The notes beneath the pieces are model-generated. The model ran no database searches, was not told the origin of the DNA, and worked only from the letters and a program-made list of their open reading frames with translations. Of a DNA stretch of 64,000 nucleotides, positions 1-10,243 are shown one piece after another. Within the stretch, counting starts at the first letter, position 1. Each line of letters opens with the position of its first letter. Source of the DNA: Paenibacillus taichungensis (GTDB taxonomy: Bacteria > Bacillota > Bacilli > Paenibacillales > Paenibacillaceae); contig NZ_JABMCC010000085.1 in assembly GCF_013359905.1 (NCBI RefSeq), positions 21,939 through 85,938 on the forward strand, written 5' to 3'. Made by a program: the position numbers and the translations under genes.

Positions 1-832
1 TTTTTCCGTATTCAAAGAACTGATTGATAATATATTGAACGGTATCTACTGGAATTGAAAATCCCATGCTCTCGATACCCACTGCTGAAAATTTCATAGA
101 GTTAATACCAACAACTTCACCTTTGAGGTTGACCAGCGGTCCGCCGCTGTTGCCCGGATTAATGGCCGTATCTGTTTGAATCAACCGATAGGTGGCCTCC
201 ACTCCCCGATTAAGCCCACTGATTACGCCTACTGTCGCCGAGTTACGCAAAGAGAAGGAGATCGGTGTGCCGATGGCAATGACGGTTTCTCCAACGCTTG
301 TTTGTGAAGCTTTGGCAAAGGTCGCCGGTTTAAGAGATTTAGCATTAATTTTGATTAGAGCGATATCGCTCAAAGGGTCACTGTATGTTTTGGTGATTTT
401 ATATGTATTGCCATCGGTCGTCACGACCAACGGATCGATTAATCCATCAACTACATGGGCGTTCGTCACAATCCAGCCGTTAGAGCGGATGATCACGCCA
501 GTGCCATGAGCCAGGTTATAACGGTCCGATGTGACGCCATCCTGTGATTCAGTAGATTTGCCGATGATGCCTACAACAGACGGAGATACTTTTTCAATTA
601 CTTTCGGGACTGCTTCACTGCCCTTATACTGAAACGTTCCAGATTTGGCGTCATATTGGCCAGTTCCTCCGAGCGCTTTGACTAAATCCTTTGAATTAAC
701 ATATACTTGTCCATCTACCACTTTGGCTTGCATACTTGATGAAGACTCCGCTGCTCCAGCCGTTGCTGCAACACTGATCGAGAGCACAGCAGCCATCAGT
801 ATGGCTACACCCTTTTTCCCCAACACTCTCAT
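1..832 (-). CDS. Secreted/membrane trypsin-like serine protease (HtrA/DegP-like), 3' end cut by window edge
   Basis: The 277 codons present encode an N-terminal signal peptide (about residues 1-28, ending near AGAAES), a short copper-amine-oxidase-type N-terminal segment (VNSKDLVKALGG, 46-57) and a trypsin-like protease domain. The catalytic triad is visible: His126 in TNAHVVD, Asp156 in LSDIALIKI and Ser229 in NPGNSGGP. It should degrade or process misfolded extracytoplasmic proteins. Any PDZ domain or the C-terminus lies outside the window. I start it at the ATG at 832, which has AGGTGA about 8 bases upstream; the product then begins MRVLGKKG with a classical signal-peptide charge pattern. 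A weak promoter (TTGTAC, 17 bases, TAAATT) may lie near 925-955. Family assignment is firm; the precise subfamily is not. Confidence 0.85.
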   Translation of the reverse strand, partial: MRVLGKKGVAILMAAVLSISVAATAGAAESSSSMQAKVVDGQVYVNSKDLVKALGGTGQYDAKSGTFQYKGSEAVPKVIEKVSPSVVGIIGKSTESQDGVTSDRYNLAHGTGVIIRSNGWIVTNAHVVDGLIDPLVVTTDGNTYKITKTYSDPLSDIALIKINAKSLKPATFAKASQTSVGETVIAIGTPISFSLRNSATVGVISGLNRGVEATYRLIQTDTAINPGNSGGPLVNLKGEVVGINSMKFSAVGIESMGFSIPVDTVQYIINQFFEYGK

Positions 833-1023
833 TCTCTCACCTAACCCTCTCTATATATCCTCCGTTATGCAACCGAAACCATAGGATCCAACACTGAATC
901 TCTTTCTCTATTATCTGCAATACCGGTATCCTCAAATTTAACATACAAATTATTCCTGTACAATCGCTTTAAGACCTAATTTCTATAGAGAAGGCCGTAT
1001 TATCCACACCACTCTGCAAAACA

Positions 1024-1062
1024 CAAAAAAACACCCTCCTAAATTCCATGGAAAGTGTTTGT
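1024..1062 (-). terminator. Terminator downstream of the 70-residue membrane protein gene
   Basis: On the minus strand AACACTTTCC pairs with GGAGGGTGTT (G-U pairs allowed) across a roughly 10-base loop and is followed by a run of seven T. It sits about 45 bases after the stop of the gene at 1104-1316. Confidence 0.6.
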
Positions 1063-1103
1063 CTGTTCTTCTACTTGCTGTTTTCAAATAAGTTCAGCGT
1101 TGT

Positions 1104-1316
1104 CTACGAACCAAACCAACCGGTAATCATGGCATAGTCCGTCAAAAGGAATACAAGCAGACTGACCACTGCAAATCCGATAGCAAACAAATTCTTCTTC
1201 GGTGCGCGAAGCAGACGAACCACTCCGATGAAAATCAGGATCGTAAATAAGATGACAAAAATATCAAACGCATTAAAATTCGAAGTACTCGCCGCGGCAG
1301 CTTCTGCAAACAGCAT
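1104..1316 (-). CDS. Small two-helix membrane protein, possibly DUF2759 (YqgW-like)
   Basis: This 70-residue protein has two hydrophobic segments (about 17-35 and 43-64) separated by a basic loop, RLLRAPKKN, so it is probably a hairpin in the cytoplasmic membrane. The ATG has AGGAGG nine bases upstream and the gene is followed by a terminator, both supporting a real gene. The layout resembles the DUF2759/YqgW family of Firmicutes, but that is from recall of a weak pattern. No function can be stated. It is flanked on both sides by genes of unrelated role (a protease and uvrA) and is probably monocistronic. Confidence 0.7.
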   Translation of the reverse strand: MLFAEAAAASTSNFNAFDIFVILFTILIFIGVVRLLRAPKKNLFAIGFAVVSLLVFLLTDYAMITGWFGS

Positions 1317-1533
1317 GGATAGACAGACCTCCTCACCATAGTTGAACAGCTAAACGCATACCCTAATATCTTCCTCTATGTTATCTGTACCCTGCTTGTA
1401 ATGCAAGCCCTATCATCCAGAAAAATGAAAAAAATCCAGTTTGGCAGTAGATTGTTGGAATGCTTGCTCTACCGCATATGTAAACACTTTCACCGATGTC
1501 ATATAAGATTGACACAACGGCAAAATATCAGAA

Positions 1534-1603
1534 AACCCTTCTTCTCGGAAGAAGAGGACATCGAATCATACATCGATGCGCCTACTTCATGAAAAGAAGG
1601 GTT
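1534..1603 (-). terminator. Composite inverted repeat after uvrA, probable terminator
   Basis: AACCCTTCTT (1534-1543) and AAGAAGGGTT (1594-1603) form a perfect 10-bp outer stem. Inside are two smaller hairpins: CTTCTTC/GAAGAAG (around 1540-1556) and TCGAAT-region CATCGA/TCGATG (around 1560-1577). The near hairpin uses the same bases as one outer arm, so the two folds exclude each other. On the minus strand the structure ends in GGGTTTTC, a modest U-tract. Apart from this, the 320-base stretch 1317-1636 shows nothing else. Confidence 0.5.
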
Positions 1604-1636
1604 AGATATTTAAAAACAAGCTGTAAACTGGAGCAT

Positions 1637-4495
1637 TTACTCCGTCAATTGCAACGTCTTGCTTCGTTCCGTATCCCGCTCCAATACAGGCTTCAAGTAC
1701 TTACCTGTATATGAAGCTTCCACTTTAATAATATCCTCTGGCGTACCTGTCGCAACAATGGTTCCGCCACCACTTCCACCTTCTGGACCCAGATCAACGA
1801 TATAATCGGCTGTTTTGATAACGTCCAGGTTATGCTCGATAACCAGTACCGATTCTCCCGAATCCACCAGACGGTGCAGGACGTTCAGCAGACGATCAAT
1901 ATCATCGACATGAAGACCAGTCGTTGGCTCGTCCAGAATATAGATGGTTTTACCCGTACTGCGACGATACAGCTCGGAAGCAAGCTTCACGCGTTGTGCT
2001 TCACCACCGGACAACGTTGTTGCAGGCTGTCCCAAGTTAATATAGCCCAACCCCACGTCGAGCAAGGTTTGCATTTTGCGATGAATTTTCGGAATGTTCT
2101 CGAAGAACTGCGTTGCATCCTCTACCGTCATTTCCAGCACATCTGCAATATTTCTATTTTTGTATTTGACTTCAAGGGTTTCGCGATTGTACCGTTTGCC
2201 TTTGCAGACCTCACAAGGCACGTAGACATCTGGCAGGAAGTGCATCTCAATTTTGATAATGCCGTCCCCGCGACATGCTTCACAACGACCACCTTTAATA
2301 TTGAAACTAAATCTGCCTTTTTTGTATCCGCGCACTTTGGCTTCATTGGTCTGTGCAAACAGATCACGGATGTCATCAAAGACGCCTGTATAGGTAGCTG
2401 GGTTGGAACGTGGTGTCCGTCCGATTGGAGACTGGTCAATATCAATGACTTTATCGATATGTTCCAGACCGCGAATCTCTTTGTGCTGACCTGGGCGTAC
2501 TCGTGCGCGGTTCAAATCACGCGCCAGCGTTTTATACAAAATCTCATTAATTAGCGTTGATTTACCCGAGCCGGATACACCCGTTACTGCGGTGAATACA
2601 CCCACTGGAATTTTTACATTGAGGTTTTTCAGGTTATTTTCCTTCGCTCCACGCACTTCCAGCCAGCGGTCCCCGACACTACGACGTTCCGTACGTACCG
2701 GAATAAACTTGCGCCCGCTCAGATATTGACCCGTTAACGAGTTCTCGTCATTCATGATTTCTTCCGGTGTGCCCTGAGACATGATGGTACCACCGTGGAT
2801 ACCTGCCCCAGGACCAATATCGATAATATAATCGGCGGCCATCATCGTATCCTCATCATGTTCAACCACGATCAGTGTGTTACCGATATCCCGCATATGA
2901 GCGAGAGTTGAGATCAGACGATCGTTATCCCGTTGATGCAGACCGATACTCGGCTCATCCAGAATATACAGTACACCCATCAGGCTGGAACCAATCTGTG
3001 TCGCCAGTCTGATCCGCTGGGCTTCACCACCGGACAACGTTCCTGCAGCACGGCTCAGGGTCAGATAATCTAATCCTACGTTTACCAGGAAGCCGAGACG
3101 GCTGTTGATTTCTTTTAAAATAAGCTTAGCGATTATTTCTTCTTTTTCACTCAATTGTAGCGAGTCGAAGAAACGACCAGCTTCTCCAATGGACAAACTT
3201 GTCACATAAGCCATGTTGTGATCGTTAATCGTAACAGCAAGGCTTTCACGTTTCAGTCGCTGACCTTTACATGTTCCACAAGGCTTAGCACTCATATAAC
3301 CTTCAATGAATTCACGGATACCTTCGGATGCTGTCTCACGGTAACGGCGCTCCAGATTATTCACAATACCCTCAAAGGTAACCAGTGCTTCTTTCCGTTG
3401 TCCAAAATCATTCTCGTACCGGAAACGAATTTTCTCCGTACCTGTACCCTGCAACAGCTTGTTCATTTGTTCAGCAGGCAAATCTTCTACAGGTACGTTT
3501 TGTGGAATGTTAAAGTGCTCGCATACCGATTTGAGGAACTGCGGATAATAGGTGGATGTGCCACCTGTCCAAGCATCAAACGCACCGTCTTCAATTGTTT
3601 TGCTACGATCCGGTACTAACAGGTCCGGGTCAACAATCATTTTGACACCTAATCCATCACAATCCGGGCAGGCGCCAAAGGGGCTGTTGAATGAAAACAT
3701 GCGCGGCGCCAGCTCTTCAATACTGAACCCGCACACCGGGCAGGCAAAGTTGGAACTGAAACGCAGTTCTTCTTCACCCATAATATCTACCAGCAGTTGT
3801 CCACCGGACAGATTAAGTGCAGTCTCAATAGAGTCGGCCAAACGTGATTGCACATCTTCCTTGATCACTATCCGGTCAACCACAACTTCAATCGTATGTT
3901 TTTTGTTCTTCTCCAATTGAATATCTTCGGACAGATCACGTAACTCTCCGTTCACTCGAACACGGACAAAACCTTGTTTGGAGATATCGGAAAACACACT
4001 TTTGTGTTCACCCTTGCGTCCCGAGACAATCGGTGCCAGAATCTGCAACCGGGTCCGTTCAGGATATTGCATTATGCGGTCTACCATTTGTTCAACGGTC
4101 TGGGAGCTAATTTCCACGCCATGATCCGGACAATGAGGATGTCCCACACGTGCAAATAACAGACGCAGATAGTCATAGATTTCCGTAACGGTTCCCACAG
4201 TAGAACGCGGGTTACGACTTGTCGTTTTCTGATCTATGGAGATAGCCGGGGATAATCCTTCAATGGAATCAACGTCCGGTTTCTCCATCTGCCCCAGAAA
4301 CTGTCGTGCATAAGCCGATAATGATTCAACGTAACGTCGCTGTCCTTCGGCATATATCGTATCAAAAGCCAGCGAGGACTTGCCTGAGCCACTCAGACCG
4401 GTCAATACAACAAAACGGTCACGCGGGATGGTGATATCAATGTTTTTGAGGTTATGCGCTCGCGCGCCTTTGATGACAATGTTCTCGCTCGCCAA
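1637..4495 (-). CDS. uvrA: Excinuclease ABC subunit A
   Basis: The product (952 residues) is the damage-recognition ATPase of nucleotide excision repair, a dimer that loads UvrB. The first Walker A is GLSGSGKS (33-40), followed by the family stretch [20 protein letters not shown]; the zinc module CPVC...CPDC lies near residues 250-275; the first ABC signature is [12 protein letters not shown] near 490; the second Walker [10 protein letters not shown] is near 640; the C-terminal zinc motif CEAC...CEVC is near 740-765, and [12 protein letters not shown] near 830. Length is normal. The start is a TTG with AAAGGA nine bases upstream; no in-frame ATG gives a better fit. It follows uvrB as in Bacillus but with an unusual 596-base gap, so it may have its own promoter. 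Confidence 0.98.
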   Translation of the reverse strand: MASENIVIKGARAHNLKNIDITIPRDRFVVLTGLSGSGKSSLAFDTIYAEGQRRYVESLSAYARQFLGQMEKPDVDSIEGLSPAISIDQKTTSRNPRSTVGTVTEIYDYLRLLFARVGHPHCPDHGVEISSQTVEQMVDRIMQYPERTRLQILAPIVSGRKGEHKSVFSDISKQGFVRVRVNGELRDLSEDIQLEKNKKHTIEVVVDRIVIKEDVQSRLADSIETALNLSGGQLLVDIMGEEELRFSSNFACPVCGFSIEELAPRMFSFNSPFGACPDCDGLGVKMIVDPDLLVPDRSKTIEDGAFDAWTGGTSTYYPQFLKSVCEHFNIPQNVPVEDLPAEQMNKLLQGTGTEKIRFRYENDFGQRKEALVTFEGIVNNLERRYRETASEGIREFIEGYMSAKPCGTCKGQRLKRESLAVTINDHNMAYVTSLSIGEAGRFFDSLQLSEKEEIIAKLILKEINSRLGFLVNVGLDYLTLSRAAGTLSGGEAQRIRLATQIGSSLMGVLYILDEPSIGLHQRDNDRLISTLAHMRDIGNTLIVVEHDEDTMMAADYIIDIGPGAGIHGGTIMSQGTPEEIMNDENSLTGQYLSGRKFIPVRTERRSVGDRWLEVRGAKENNLKNLNVKIPVGVFTAVTGVSGSGKSTLINEILYKTLARDLNRARVRPGQHKEIRGLEHIDKVIDIDQSPIGRTPRSNPATYTGVFDDIRDLFAQTNEAKVRGYKKGRFSFNIKGGRCEACRGDGIIKIEMHFLPDVYVPCEVCKGKRYNRETLEVKYKNRNIADVLEMTVEDATQFFENIPKIHRKMQTLLDVGLGYINLGQPATTLSGGEAQRVKLASELYRRSTGKTIYILDEPTTGLHVDDIDRLLNVLHRLVDSGESVLVIEHNLDVIKTADYIVDLGPEGGSGGGTIVATGTPEDIIKVEASYTGKYLKPVLERDTERSKTLQLTE

Positions 4496-4559
4496 TGGTA
4501 TTCATCCTTTCAATGTTGAAATTCCAACCTTTTTTAAAGGCTTTTCGATCCCTCCCAAA

Positions 4560-4579
4560 CCCTCCCTTCCAAGGGAGGG
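4560..4579. repeat. Short perfect GC-rich palindrome in the uvrB-uvrA gap
   Basis: CCCTCCCTT and AAGGGAGGG form 9-bp arms around CC. It is the first of several inverted repeats between uvrB and uvrA. A second small hairpin, GGGCACAGCCC, follows at about 4588. Confidence 0.6.
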
Positions 4580-4675
4580 CCCCAAAGGGCACAGCCCTCT
4601 GGACACCCGAAACAAGCGGTGCAATGGTGAATGGTCGGGTCTTGCTATGTGAAGGTTGTCGTGTGCCAGCAGCTT

Positions 4676-4712
4676 CGTCCAAGATCCCGGCCGATCGCCG
4701 GTCTCTTGGACG
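4676..4712. repeat. Hairpin in the uvrB-uvrA gap
   Basis: CGTCCAAGA (4676-4684) pairs with TCTTGGACG (4704-4712); inside, CCGGC pairs with GCCGG around the loop CGATC. No T-run follows on either strand, so it is not a typical intrinsic terminator. Confidence 0.6.
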
Positions 4713-4730
4713 GCCGCTCTACCACGAGAG

Positions 4731-4849
4731 GGCGCTCACGGCTTCGCCTCGTTCGCGATAGGTCGCCATTGCCTTTGGCTCGGCTCCCCTTAAACACCAG
4801 GACGCTCACAGCTTCGCCTCGTTCGCGAAGTTCGCCATTGCCTTTGGCT
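4731..4849. repeat. Two tandem copies of a 50-base GC-rich repeat
   Basis: Copy one (4731-4780) and copy two (4801-4849) are spaced by 70 bases start to start and are close to 90 percent identical by eye. Both contain CTTCGCCTCGTTCGCGA and GCCATTGCCTTTGGCT. No reading frame with a ribosome binding site crosses them. Confidence 0.75.
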
Positions 4850-4983
4850 AAGATCCTGGGGACACAACTTCCAAATCTTTTCCTATAAACCGTTTAACCA
4901 ATTTCAACTTTTCTATCAGTATAGACCTGATTTTAGGTTTTCAACATGTCTAATTATCGGTAGACATCACTGATTTCCTGACT

Positions 4984-5019
4984 CAACAAGAGAACGGCCA
5001 CCCGGCCGTTCTCTTGTTG
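4984..5019. terminator. Perfect 16-bp hairpin downstream of uvrB
   Basis: CAACAAGAGAACGGCC (4984-4999) and its exact complement (5004-5019) enclose a 4-base loop. The stem is strong but neither strand has a good T-run, so it could be a weak terminator, a processing site or an mRNA-stabilising hairpin for uvrB. Confidence 0.6.
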
Positions 5020-5091
5020 CAGATCTATCCTTGCTGCGACACATTCATTACTGTGCCTCTATCTTAAACTTATGCTGTCTGTCTTAATAAG

Positions 5092-7083
5092 CTATTCTGC
5101 GCGCAGTTCCAGCAAAGCATCGCGAAGTTCAGCAGCACGCTCAAACTGCAAGTTTTTGGCTGCGTCTTTCATCTCTGCCTCTAGGCGCTGAATAAGTGAC
5201 TGACGTTCCTTCTTCGACATCTTCTCGGCAGCGCCTGTAAGATAGTCTTTCTTGGATTCGGCAACTTTGGTTGCTTCAATCACATCACGCACTTTTTTAC
5301 GTATCGTCTGTGGTGTAATGCCATGCTCTTCGTTATATTCAATCTGGATTGCACGACGGCGTTCCGTTTCCTTAATTGCCTTATCCATCGAATCCGTCAC
5401 TTTGTCACCATACAGAATGACTCTACCTTCGCTGTTCCGCGCTGCCCGACCAATCGTTTGGATCAGTGAGCGTTCCGAGCGTAGGAAGCCTTCTTTGTCG
5501 GCATCCAAAATGGCTACCAGAGAAACTTCTGGAAGATCCAGACCTTCCCGGAGCAAGTTGATTCCGATAAGGACATGGAAAACCCCTAGCCTTAGATCAC
5601 GCAGGATCGCCATACGCTCCAACGTCTTGATCTCGGAGTGCAAATAACGAACCTTGATTCCGATCTCCTTCAGATAATCTGTTAAATCCTCGGACATCTT
5701 CTTCGTTAATGTTGTAATCAGAACCCGCTCGTCTTTCGCAATCCGGTCGTTAATCTCACCGATCAGGTCATCGATCTGCCCCTTCGTTGGACGCAGTTCA
5801 ATAATTGGATCAAGCAGACCGGTTGGACGAATGATCTGTTGTACCATCGTATCCGTATGCTCTATCTCGTAAGGACCTGGTGTCGCGGATACATAAATGA
5901 TCTGATTCATCTTTTCTTCAAACTCGTCGAATTTGAGCGGACGGTTATCCAGTGCAGATGGCAGACGGAATCCGTGATCAACAAGTACAGTCTTCCGTGC
6001 TTGGTCACCGTTATACATTGCACGGATCTGTGGCAGCGTCACGTGGGACTCATCGACCACAATCAACATATCATCTGGGAAATAGTCCATCAGTGTGTAA
6101 GGTGTATCGCCTCGTTCACGGAACGTCAGTGGTCCGGAATAGTTCTCAATCCCTGAACAGAACCCTACTTCCTTCATCATCTCGATATCGTAACGTGTAC
6201 GTTGCTCCAGTCGCTGAGCCTCCAGCAATTTCCCCTGTTCTCTCAGCACTTCAAGACGTTCTTCCAGTTCACGCTCAATGTTCACCAGCGCGACACGCAT
6301 CGTCTCTTCTTGGGTTACGAAGTGAGATGCCGGGAAGATGGCGATATGTTCACGTTCGCCAACCAATTCTCCAGTTAACACGTCAATCTCCGTAATCTTT
6401 TCAATCTCATCACCGAACAATTCCACCCGAATCGCATGTTCACCCTTTGATGCAGGGAAAATCTCGATAACGTCACCGCGAACGCGGAACGTGCCACGCA
6501 CAAAGTTAATGTCATTACGCTGATATTGAATCTCTACCAGACGAGACAAAATCTGATTGCGTGGTTTCTCCATCCCTACCCGTAGGGACAGAAGCATGCT
6601 GGAATAGGAGTGCGGCGAACCCAAACCATAGATGCAGGATACACTCGCTACAATAATGACATCCCTGCGTTCAAACAATGAACTCGTAGCCGCATGGCGC
6701 AACTTATCGATCTCTTCATTGATACTTGAATCCTTCTCGATATACGTATCCGAGGAAGGAATATAGGCTTCTGGCTGAAAGTAATCGTAGTAACTGACAA
6801 AATACTCAACCATGTTATTCGGAAAAAAGTCTTTGAACTCACTTGCAAGCTGTGCTGCCAGCGTTTTATTGTGGGCAATAATCAGCGTGGGACGTTGCAG
6901 CTTGGCAATCGTCTGTGCAATGGTGAATGTCTTACCTGTACCGGTTGCACCCAGCAGCGTCTGATATCTCTTCCCTTCCTGAACACCCTTCACCAATTCT
7001 TCAATGGCTACAGGCTGATCACCTTGGGGAGAAAACTCTGACTCGATTTCGAACGTTTTGTCGCTCATTATAATATCGCTCAT
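5092..7083 (-). CDS. uvrB: Excinuclease ABC subunit B
   Basis: UvrB (663 residues) is the central helicase-like protein of nucleotide excision repair; it receives damaged DNA from UvrA and recruits UvrC. Walker A is GATGTGKT (45-52); the damage-probing beta-hairpin follows [20 protein letters not shown]; the DEAD-like box is VDESH near 350; helicase motif VI is QTIGRAARN near 555; and the C-terminal UVR motif ([20 protein letters not shown]) binds UvrA or UvrC. I keep the first ATG (7083): AGGGTGA lies about nine bases upstream, whereas the second Met (residue 6) has no binding site. A LexA-like box upstream suggests SOS control. Confidence 0.98.
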   Translation of the reverse strand: MSDIIMSDKTFEIESEFSPQGDQPVAIEELVKGVQEGKRYQTLLGATGTGKTFTIAQTIAKLQRPTLIIAHNKTLAAQLASEFKDFFPNNMVEYFVSYYDYFQPEAYIPSSDTYIEKDSSINEEIDKLRHAATSSLFERRDVIIVASVSCIYGLGSPHSYSSMLLSLRVGMEKPRNQILSRLVEIQYQRNDINFVRGTFRVRGDVIEIFPASKGEHAIRVELFGDEIEKITEIDVLTGELVGEREHIAIFPASHFVTQEETMRVALVNIERELEERLEVLREQGKLLEAQRLEQRTRYDIEMMKEVGFCSGIENYSGPLTFRERGDTPYTLMDYFPDDMLIVVDESHVTLPQIRAMYNGDQARKTVLVDHGFRLPSALDNRPLKFDEFEEKMNQIIYVSATPGPYEIEHTDTMVQQIIRPTGLLDPIIELRPTKGQIDDLIGEINDRIAKDERVLITTLTKKMSEDLTDYLKEIGIKVRYLHSEIKTLERMAILRDLRLGVFHVLIGINLLREGLDLPEVSLVAILDADKEGFLRSERSLIQTIGRAARNSEGRVILYGDKVTDSMDKAIKETERRRAIQIEYNEEHGITPQTIRKKVRDVIEATKVAESKKDYLTGAAEKMSKKERQSLIQRLEAEMKDAAKNLQFERAAELRDALLELRAE

Positions 7084-7144
7084 TGCCGTATCTCACCCTA
7101 TCGTCTAAAATAATAGTCACTATATATTGTCGAAGTTCCCCGAA

Positions 7145-7173
7145 TTTACATATGGGAAAACTTATAGTAATAA
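7145..7173 (+). promoter_or_regulatory. Candidate sigma-A promoter of motAB
   Basis: TTTACA (7145-7150), a 17-base spacer and TAATAA (7168-7173) read toward motA. No sigma-D type promoter was seen upstream of motA. Confidence 0.4.
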
Positions 7174-7185
7174 GAATATTTGTTC
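7174..7185. promoter_or_regulatory. Candidate LexA/SOS box between uvrB and motA
   Basis: GAATATTTGTTC matches the Firmicute SOS core GAAC-N4-GTTC with one mismatch. It lies about 90 bases upstream of the uvrB start, where a LexA site is expected for a Bacillus-type uvrBA promoter. Confidence 0.45.
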
Positions 7186-7252
7186 CCGTTTAATTATACC
7201 TCGTCTGTGCAAGTGATGCAATCGCGAACTAAAGATAGGAGTGGGTTAATTT

Positions 7253-8050
7253 ATGGATATTGCGACACTTATCGGCATTATTGCCGGGATTGCCGCAGTC
7301 ATTAGTGGTTTCTTATGGGAAGGTGGCCAATTATCCGGTCTGATGCAAAAGACCGCTGCTCTAATTGTATTTGGTGGAACGATCGCCGCAGTTGTTGCCA
7401 GTTTCCCTGCACATCGGCTGCGTACGATTCCTGCTGCCCTCCGCATGGCCTTTGGGCGTAACAACAATGACTCAAGCCAGTGGGTTGAAGAACTTGTAGA
7501 TATGTCTTCAATTGCTCGCCGCTCAGGCGTACTTGCACTGGAACGAAAAGTGATAGACCATCCGCATCCATTTTTACAAGATGGTATTCAAATGGTTGTC
7601 GATGGCACAGATCAGGATGTAGTTCGCCAGATCATGGAGATGGAGATTGATTCCGTCGAACAAAAATATGAAGGTTATGCCAAAATTTTTGAATCAGCAG
7701 GCGGTTATGCTCCAACGATGGGTATCATTGGTACCGTGATGGGACTTATTCAGGTACTTGGCAGTCTGACCGATCCTACCGGACTCGGACCAGCAATTGC
7801 TGTTGCCTTTACCGCAACCCTTTACGGGGTCGCCAGTGCCAATCTTATCTTTTTACCCATTGCTTCCAAAATTAAATCCCGTGGAGCAGACGAAATTCAA
7901 ACGATGGAAATGCTGCTCGAAGGCGTACTATCCATCCAGAACGGGGAAAACCCTCAGCTTGTGCGTAAACGGCTCGAGTCCTTTACACTTACTCACCGCC
8001 AAATTACACGTCCTGTAGTGAAGGAGGGATTGGATGAGTCGGCGCAGTAA
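7253..8050 (+). CDS. motA: Flagellar motor stator protein MotA/MotP
   Basis: This 265-residue stator subunit has four membrane segments: about 4-21, 33-51, and a C-terminal pair around 153-175 and 183-204. A cytoplasmic torque loop separates the two pairs. The conserved prolines are visible in YAPTMGIIGTVMG and GLGPAIAVAFTATLYG. With MotB it forms the ion channel that drives the flagellar rotor. The sequence is at least as close to the MotP/PomA type as to classical MotA, so the coupling ion (H+ or Na+) cannot be settled. The ATG has GGAGTGG upstream. The stop overlaps the motB start by 17 bases, implying translational coupling. Confidence 0.92.
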   Translation: MDIATLIGIIAGIAAVISGFLWEGGQLSGLMQKTAALIVFGGTIAAVVASFPAHRLRTIPAALRMAFGRNNNDSSQWVEELVDMSSIARRSGVLALERKVIDHPHPFLQDGIQMVVDGTDQDVVRQIMEMEIDSVEQKYEGYAKIFESAGGYAPTMGIIGTVMGLIQVLGSLTDPTGLGPAIAVAFTATLYGVASANLIFLPIASKIKSRGADEIQTMEMLLEGVLSIQNGENPQLVRKRLESFTLTHRQITRPVVKEGLDESAQ

Positions 8051-8876
8051 ACGGCGCGGAAAACGTGAACCTGGAGATCATCGAGATCGCTGGATGATTA
8101 CCTATGCCGATCTCATTACCCTGCTACTGATCTTTTTTGTGATCATGTATGCCATGAGCAATCTGGATTCTGGTAAATACGATGTGGTTACTCAATCGTT
8201 GCAAAATACTTTCAACCAATCCAATTCCCTGCTTGATCAAGGGGAAGGCCTTGGTGGTACAGCTGGACAAGCCATTACCAAAAATCCACCTTCTCAGATT
8301 CAGGGTGAAGATCCCGGAGAAGGCGAAGGTTCTCCTTCCGGCTCCGAGACAGGTACGCCAGATGATGAAGATCAGCCACTTACGGAGCGTGAAGAGCAAT
8401 TCAGATCACAGGAGCAGGAACTGCAAAATCTGTTCAATGTGATTACCCAGTATATCGAAGACAATAAACTGGAAAATCAGATTTTTGTTGCAGACAAGCC
8501 GCAAGGCATTTCTATCACACTCAGTGACCGCTTCCTGTTTGATCAGGGAAAAGCCGCACTCAAAAGTGATGCTGCACCCACACTGAGCAAATTGGCAAGC
8601 CTGTTCCGCGATTTGAGTACAGTTGTCAGCATTGAAGGGCATACGGATAACGTTCCTGTCGGAGCAAACGCTACCTATAAAGATAATTGGGAGCTTTCCG
8701 GGGAACGTGCACTGTCTGTATTGCGTTTTTTTCTCGACAAAGAAAAGCTTGACCCTGACGGATTCCAATATGCCGGATACGCGGATACGCGCCCAACTGG
8801 GGATAATACTACCGCCGCAGGGCGGCAAAAAAATAGACGTGTGGAAATCACCGTTTTACGTCAACTCCAGCCTTAA
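8034..8876 (+). CDS. motB: Flagellar motor stator protein MotB/MotS
   Basis: This 280-residue partner of MotA has one membrane helix near the N-terminus (about 21-42, WMITYADLITLLLIFF) carrying the ion-binding Asp26. A long acidic, low-complexity linker follows (about 60-115, rich in G, E, P and S). The C-terminal OmpA-like peptidoglycan-binding domain contains SIEGHTDNVPVG and ENNWELSGERA-type residues (about 195-275), and anchors the stator to the wall. The start is within the motA coding end, preceded by AAGGAGGGATTGG. A bidirectional terminator follows. Confidence 0.93.
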   Translation: MSRRSKRRGKREPGDHRDRWMITYADLITLLLIFFVIMYAMSNLDSGKYDVVTQSLQNTFNQSNSLLDQGEGLGGTAGQAITKNPPSQIQGEDPGEGEGSPSGSETGTPDDEDQPLTEREEQFRSQEQELQNLFNVITQYIEDNKLENQIFVADKPQGISITLSDRFLFDQGKAALKSDAAPTLSKLASLFRDLSTVVSIEGHTDNVPVGANATYKDNWELSGERALSVLRFFLDKEKLDPDGFQYAGYADTRPTGDNTTAAGRQKNRRVEITVLRQLQP

Positions 8877-8914
8877 TCTCCAACATTTCCTATGAAGGAT
8901 CCTTGCTTTATTAT

Positions 8915-8963
8915 AAAAAGCACGTTCTTACTGAATTCGATTCAGCAGAACGTGCTTTTTTTT
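8915..8963. terminator. Bidirectional terminator between motB and the ABC exporter
   Basis: AAAAAGCACGTTCT (8915-8928) pairs with AGAACGTGCTTTTT (8947-8960), with T-runs on both strands. It serves motB (plus) and the exporter operon (minus). Confidence 0.85.
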
Positions 8964-9064
8964 ATACTTCTATCTCTTATTGCTAAACGACAGATCCTTA
9001 TTTTCTTCGTTGTACAGCAATGGCACACGGTGTGATTACCTTCATCATACAAACGATCAACACA

Positions 9065-10243
9065 TTACGCATCTACGCCTGGCTGGCTGGGACGAAGAAT
9101 CGCAGAACCCACCGTCAGTAAAATAGCTGCCATGCCAAACAGTATCAGTAGCGGCATTGTAATATCCGACAACGTACCACCAGCAGAGATCGTTTCCACC
9201 GCTTGAATCGCCCATTTCTGCGGAACAAAATTAGCAAGTTTTTGCATGTAATCCGGCATGATCGACAGCGGCCAGAAACAGCCACCAATCATACACGTCG
9301 GTGTGATAATCAGTGAATTCAGCATAGTTGCATTTTTGGATTCACGAATCAAACCGGCAACCGTACTCGCAATCCCCATGGAGACCAGCATAAATGCGGC
9401 CAGAATGAGAAGATGGATGCCAAATGGAAGCCCCGCATCATAATGTAGCCCCCATCTGCTAATCACCAGCACCAAAACAATTTGGATCAAACCGATCGCA
9501 AAACTTCCCAAAAAATTGCCCAGTGCAATTTCATAAGCGCGGACCGGCGCCGTGTAGACTCTGGCCATCGTCCGCTTCCTGCGGTCTTCCATAATAACAG
9601 CAACTGTACTGGTCAGCAGACCCATCATGAACATAATTGTAAATCCGGTTACGTTGTTCAAACCCGGTTTTGGATAAATCTTCAGCTCAGTTGCTTCACC
9701 CGAAATTTGATGTTTACCAAGTTCAATTAACAGCTCTTTAAATTTTGCTTGGGCCAGAGCTGGATCAGGAGTCTCACCCGATGCCGCATCTGTTGCTGCC
9801 AATACTGCCGAAGCAGATTGATTCAATCCCGCCGCCAAACCTTCAACAGCAGCTCTAAGCGTATAAGAGCTTTCACTGACACGAAGTTCTACCAGCTGGA
9901 TTTCAGGCTGTTTGTCTTGCAGTAAATTGTCCGTGTAATGCGCCGGGATGACAAGTCCTGAACTCCCCCTTTGCTGCGCGATGGCTTCATTAACTTCCCC
10001 AACGGTTTTCATGGGTTTGAGCAAATATTCCTCTTTGCGGCCAAGCTCATCCAAGATCCATCTGCCTGCTGCACCCTGATCCTCGTTTACATAAGGAATG
10101 ACTGCACGTGTTCCCTCCTCGCTCCCAAACAGCGCAATTGTTCCTGTGACGACAAGGCAAGGAAGAAGAAAGAATGTGATGAAACCACGTTTGCGCAAAA
10201 TCGTGCGCCGGATCATCAGCCAGGCAATATTCAGGCTATTCAT
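9065..10243 (-). CDS. ABC-2 type exporter permease, second of two (LnrN-like)
   Basis: This 392-residue membrane protein has one helix near the N-terminus (about 17-39), a large extracytoplasmic domain (about 40-200), and five or six C-terminal helices starting at FTIMFMMGLLTSTVAVIM, the ABC2_membrane_3 layout. With its neighbour it forms the pore of an exporter energised by the ATPase at 11438-12373. Its start overlaps the end of the preceding permease gene by eight bases. Gene order and sizes (ATPase 311, permeases 396 and 392) match B. subtilis LnrLMN, which exports linearmycin-type polyenes; substrate is therefore an inference. The C-terminus ends close to the shared terminator. Confidence 0.88.
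   Translation of the reverse strand: MNSLNIAWLMIRRTILRKRGFITFFLLPCLVVTGTIALFGSEEGTRAVIPYVNEDQGAAGRWILDELGRKEEYLLKPMKTVGEVNEAIAQQRGSSGLVIPAHYTDNLLQDKQPEIQLVELRVSESSYTLRAAVEGLAAGLNQSASAVLAATDAASGETPDPALAQAKFKELLIELGKHQISGEATELKIYPKPGLNNVTGFTIMFMMGLLTSTVAVIMEDRRKRTMARVYTAPVRAYEIALGNFLGSFAIGLIQIVLVLVISRWGLHYDAGLPFGIHLLILAAFMLVSMGIASTVAGLIRESKNATMLNSLIITPTCMIGGCFWPLSIMPDYMQKLANFVPQKWAIQAVETISAGGTLSDITMPLLILFGMAAILLTVGSAILRPSQPGVDA

Noticed and set aside
1401..1714. Two small plus-strand frames after uvrA
   Set aside because: They cross the composite hairpin and the uvrA 3' end and lack binding sites.
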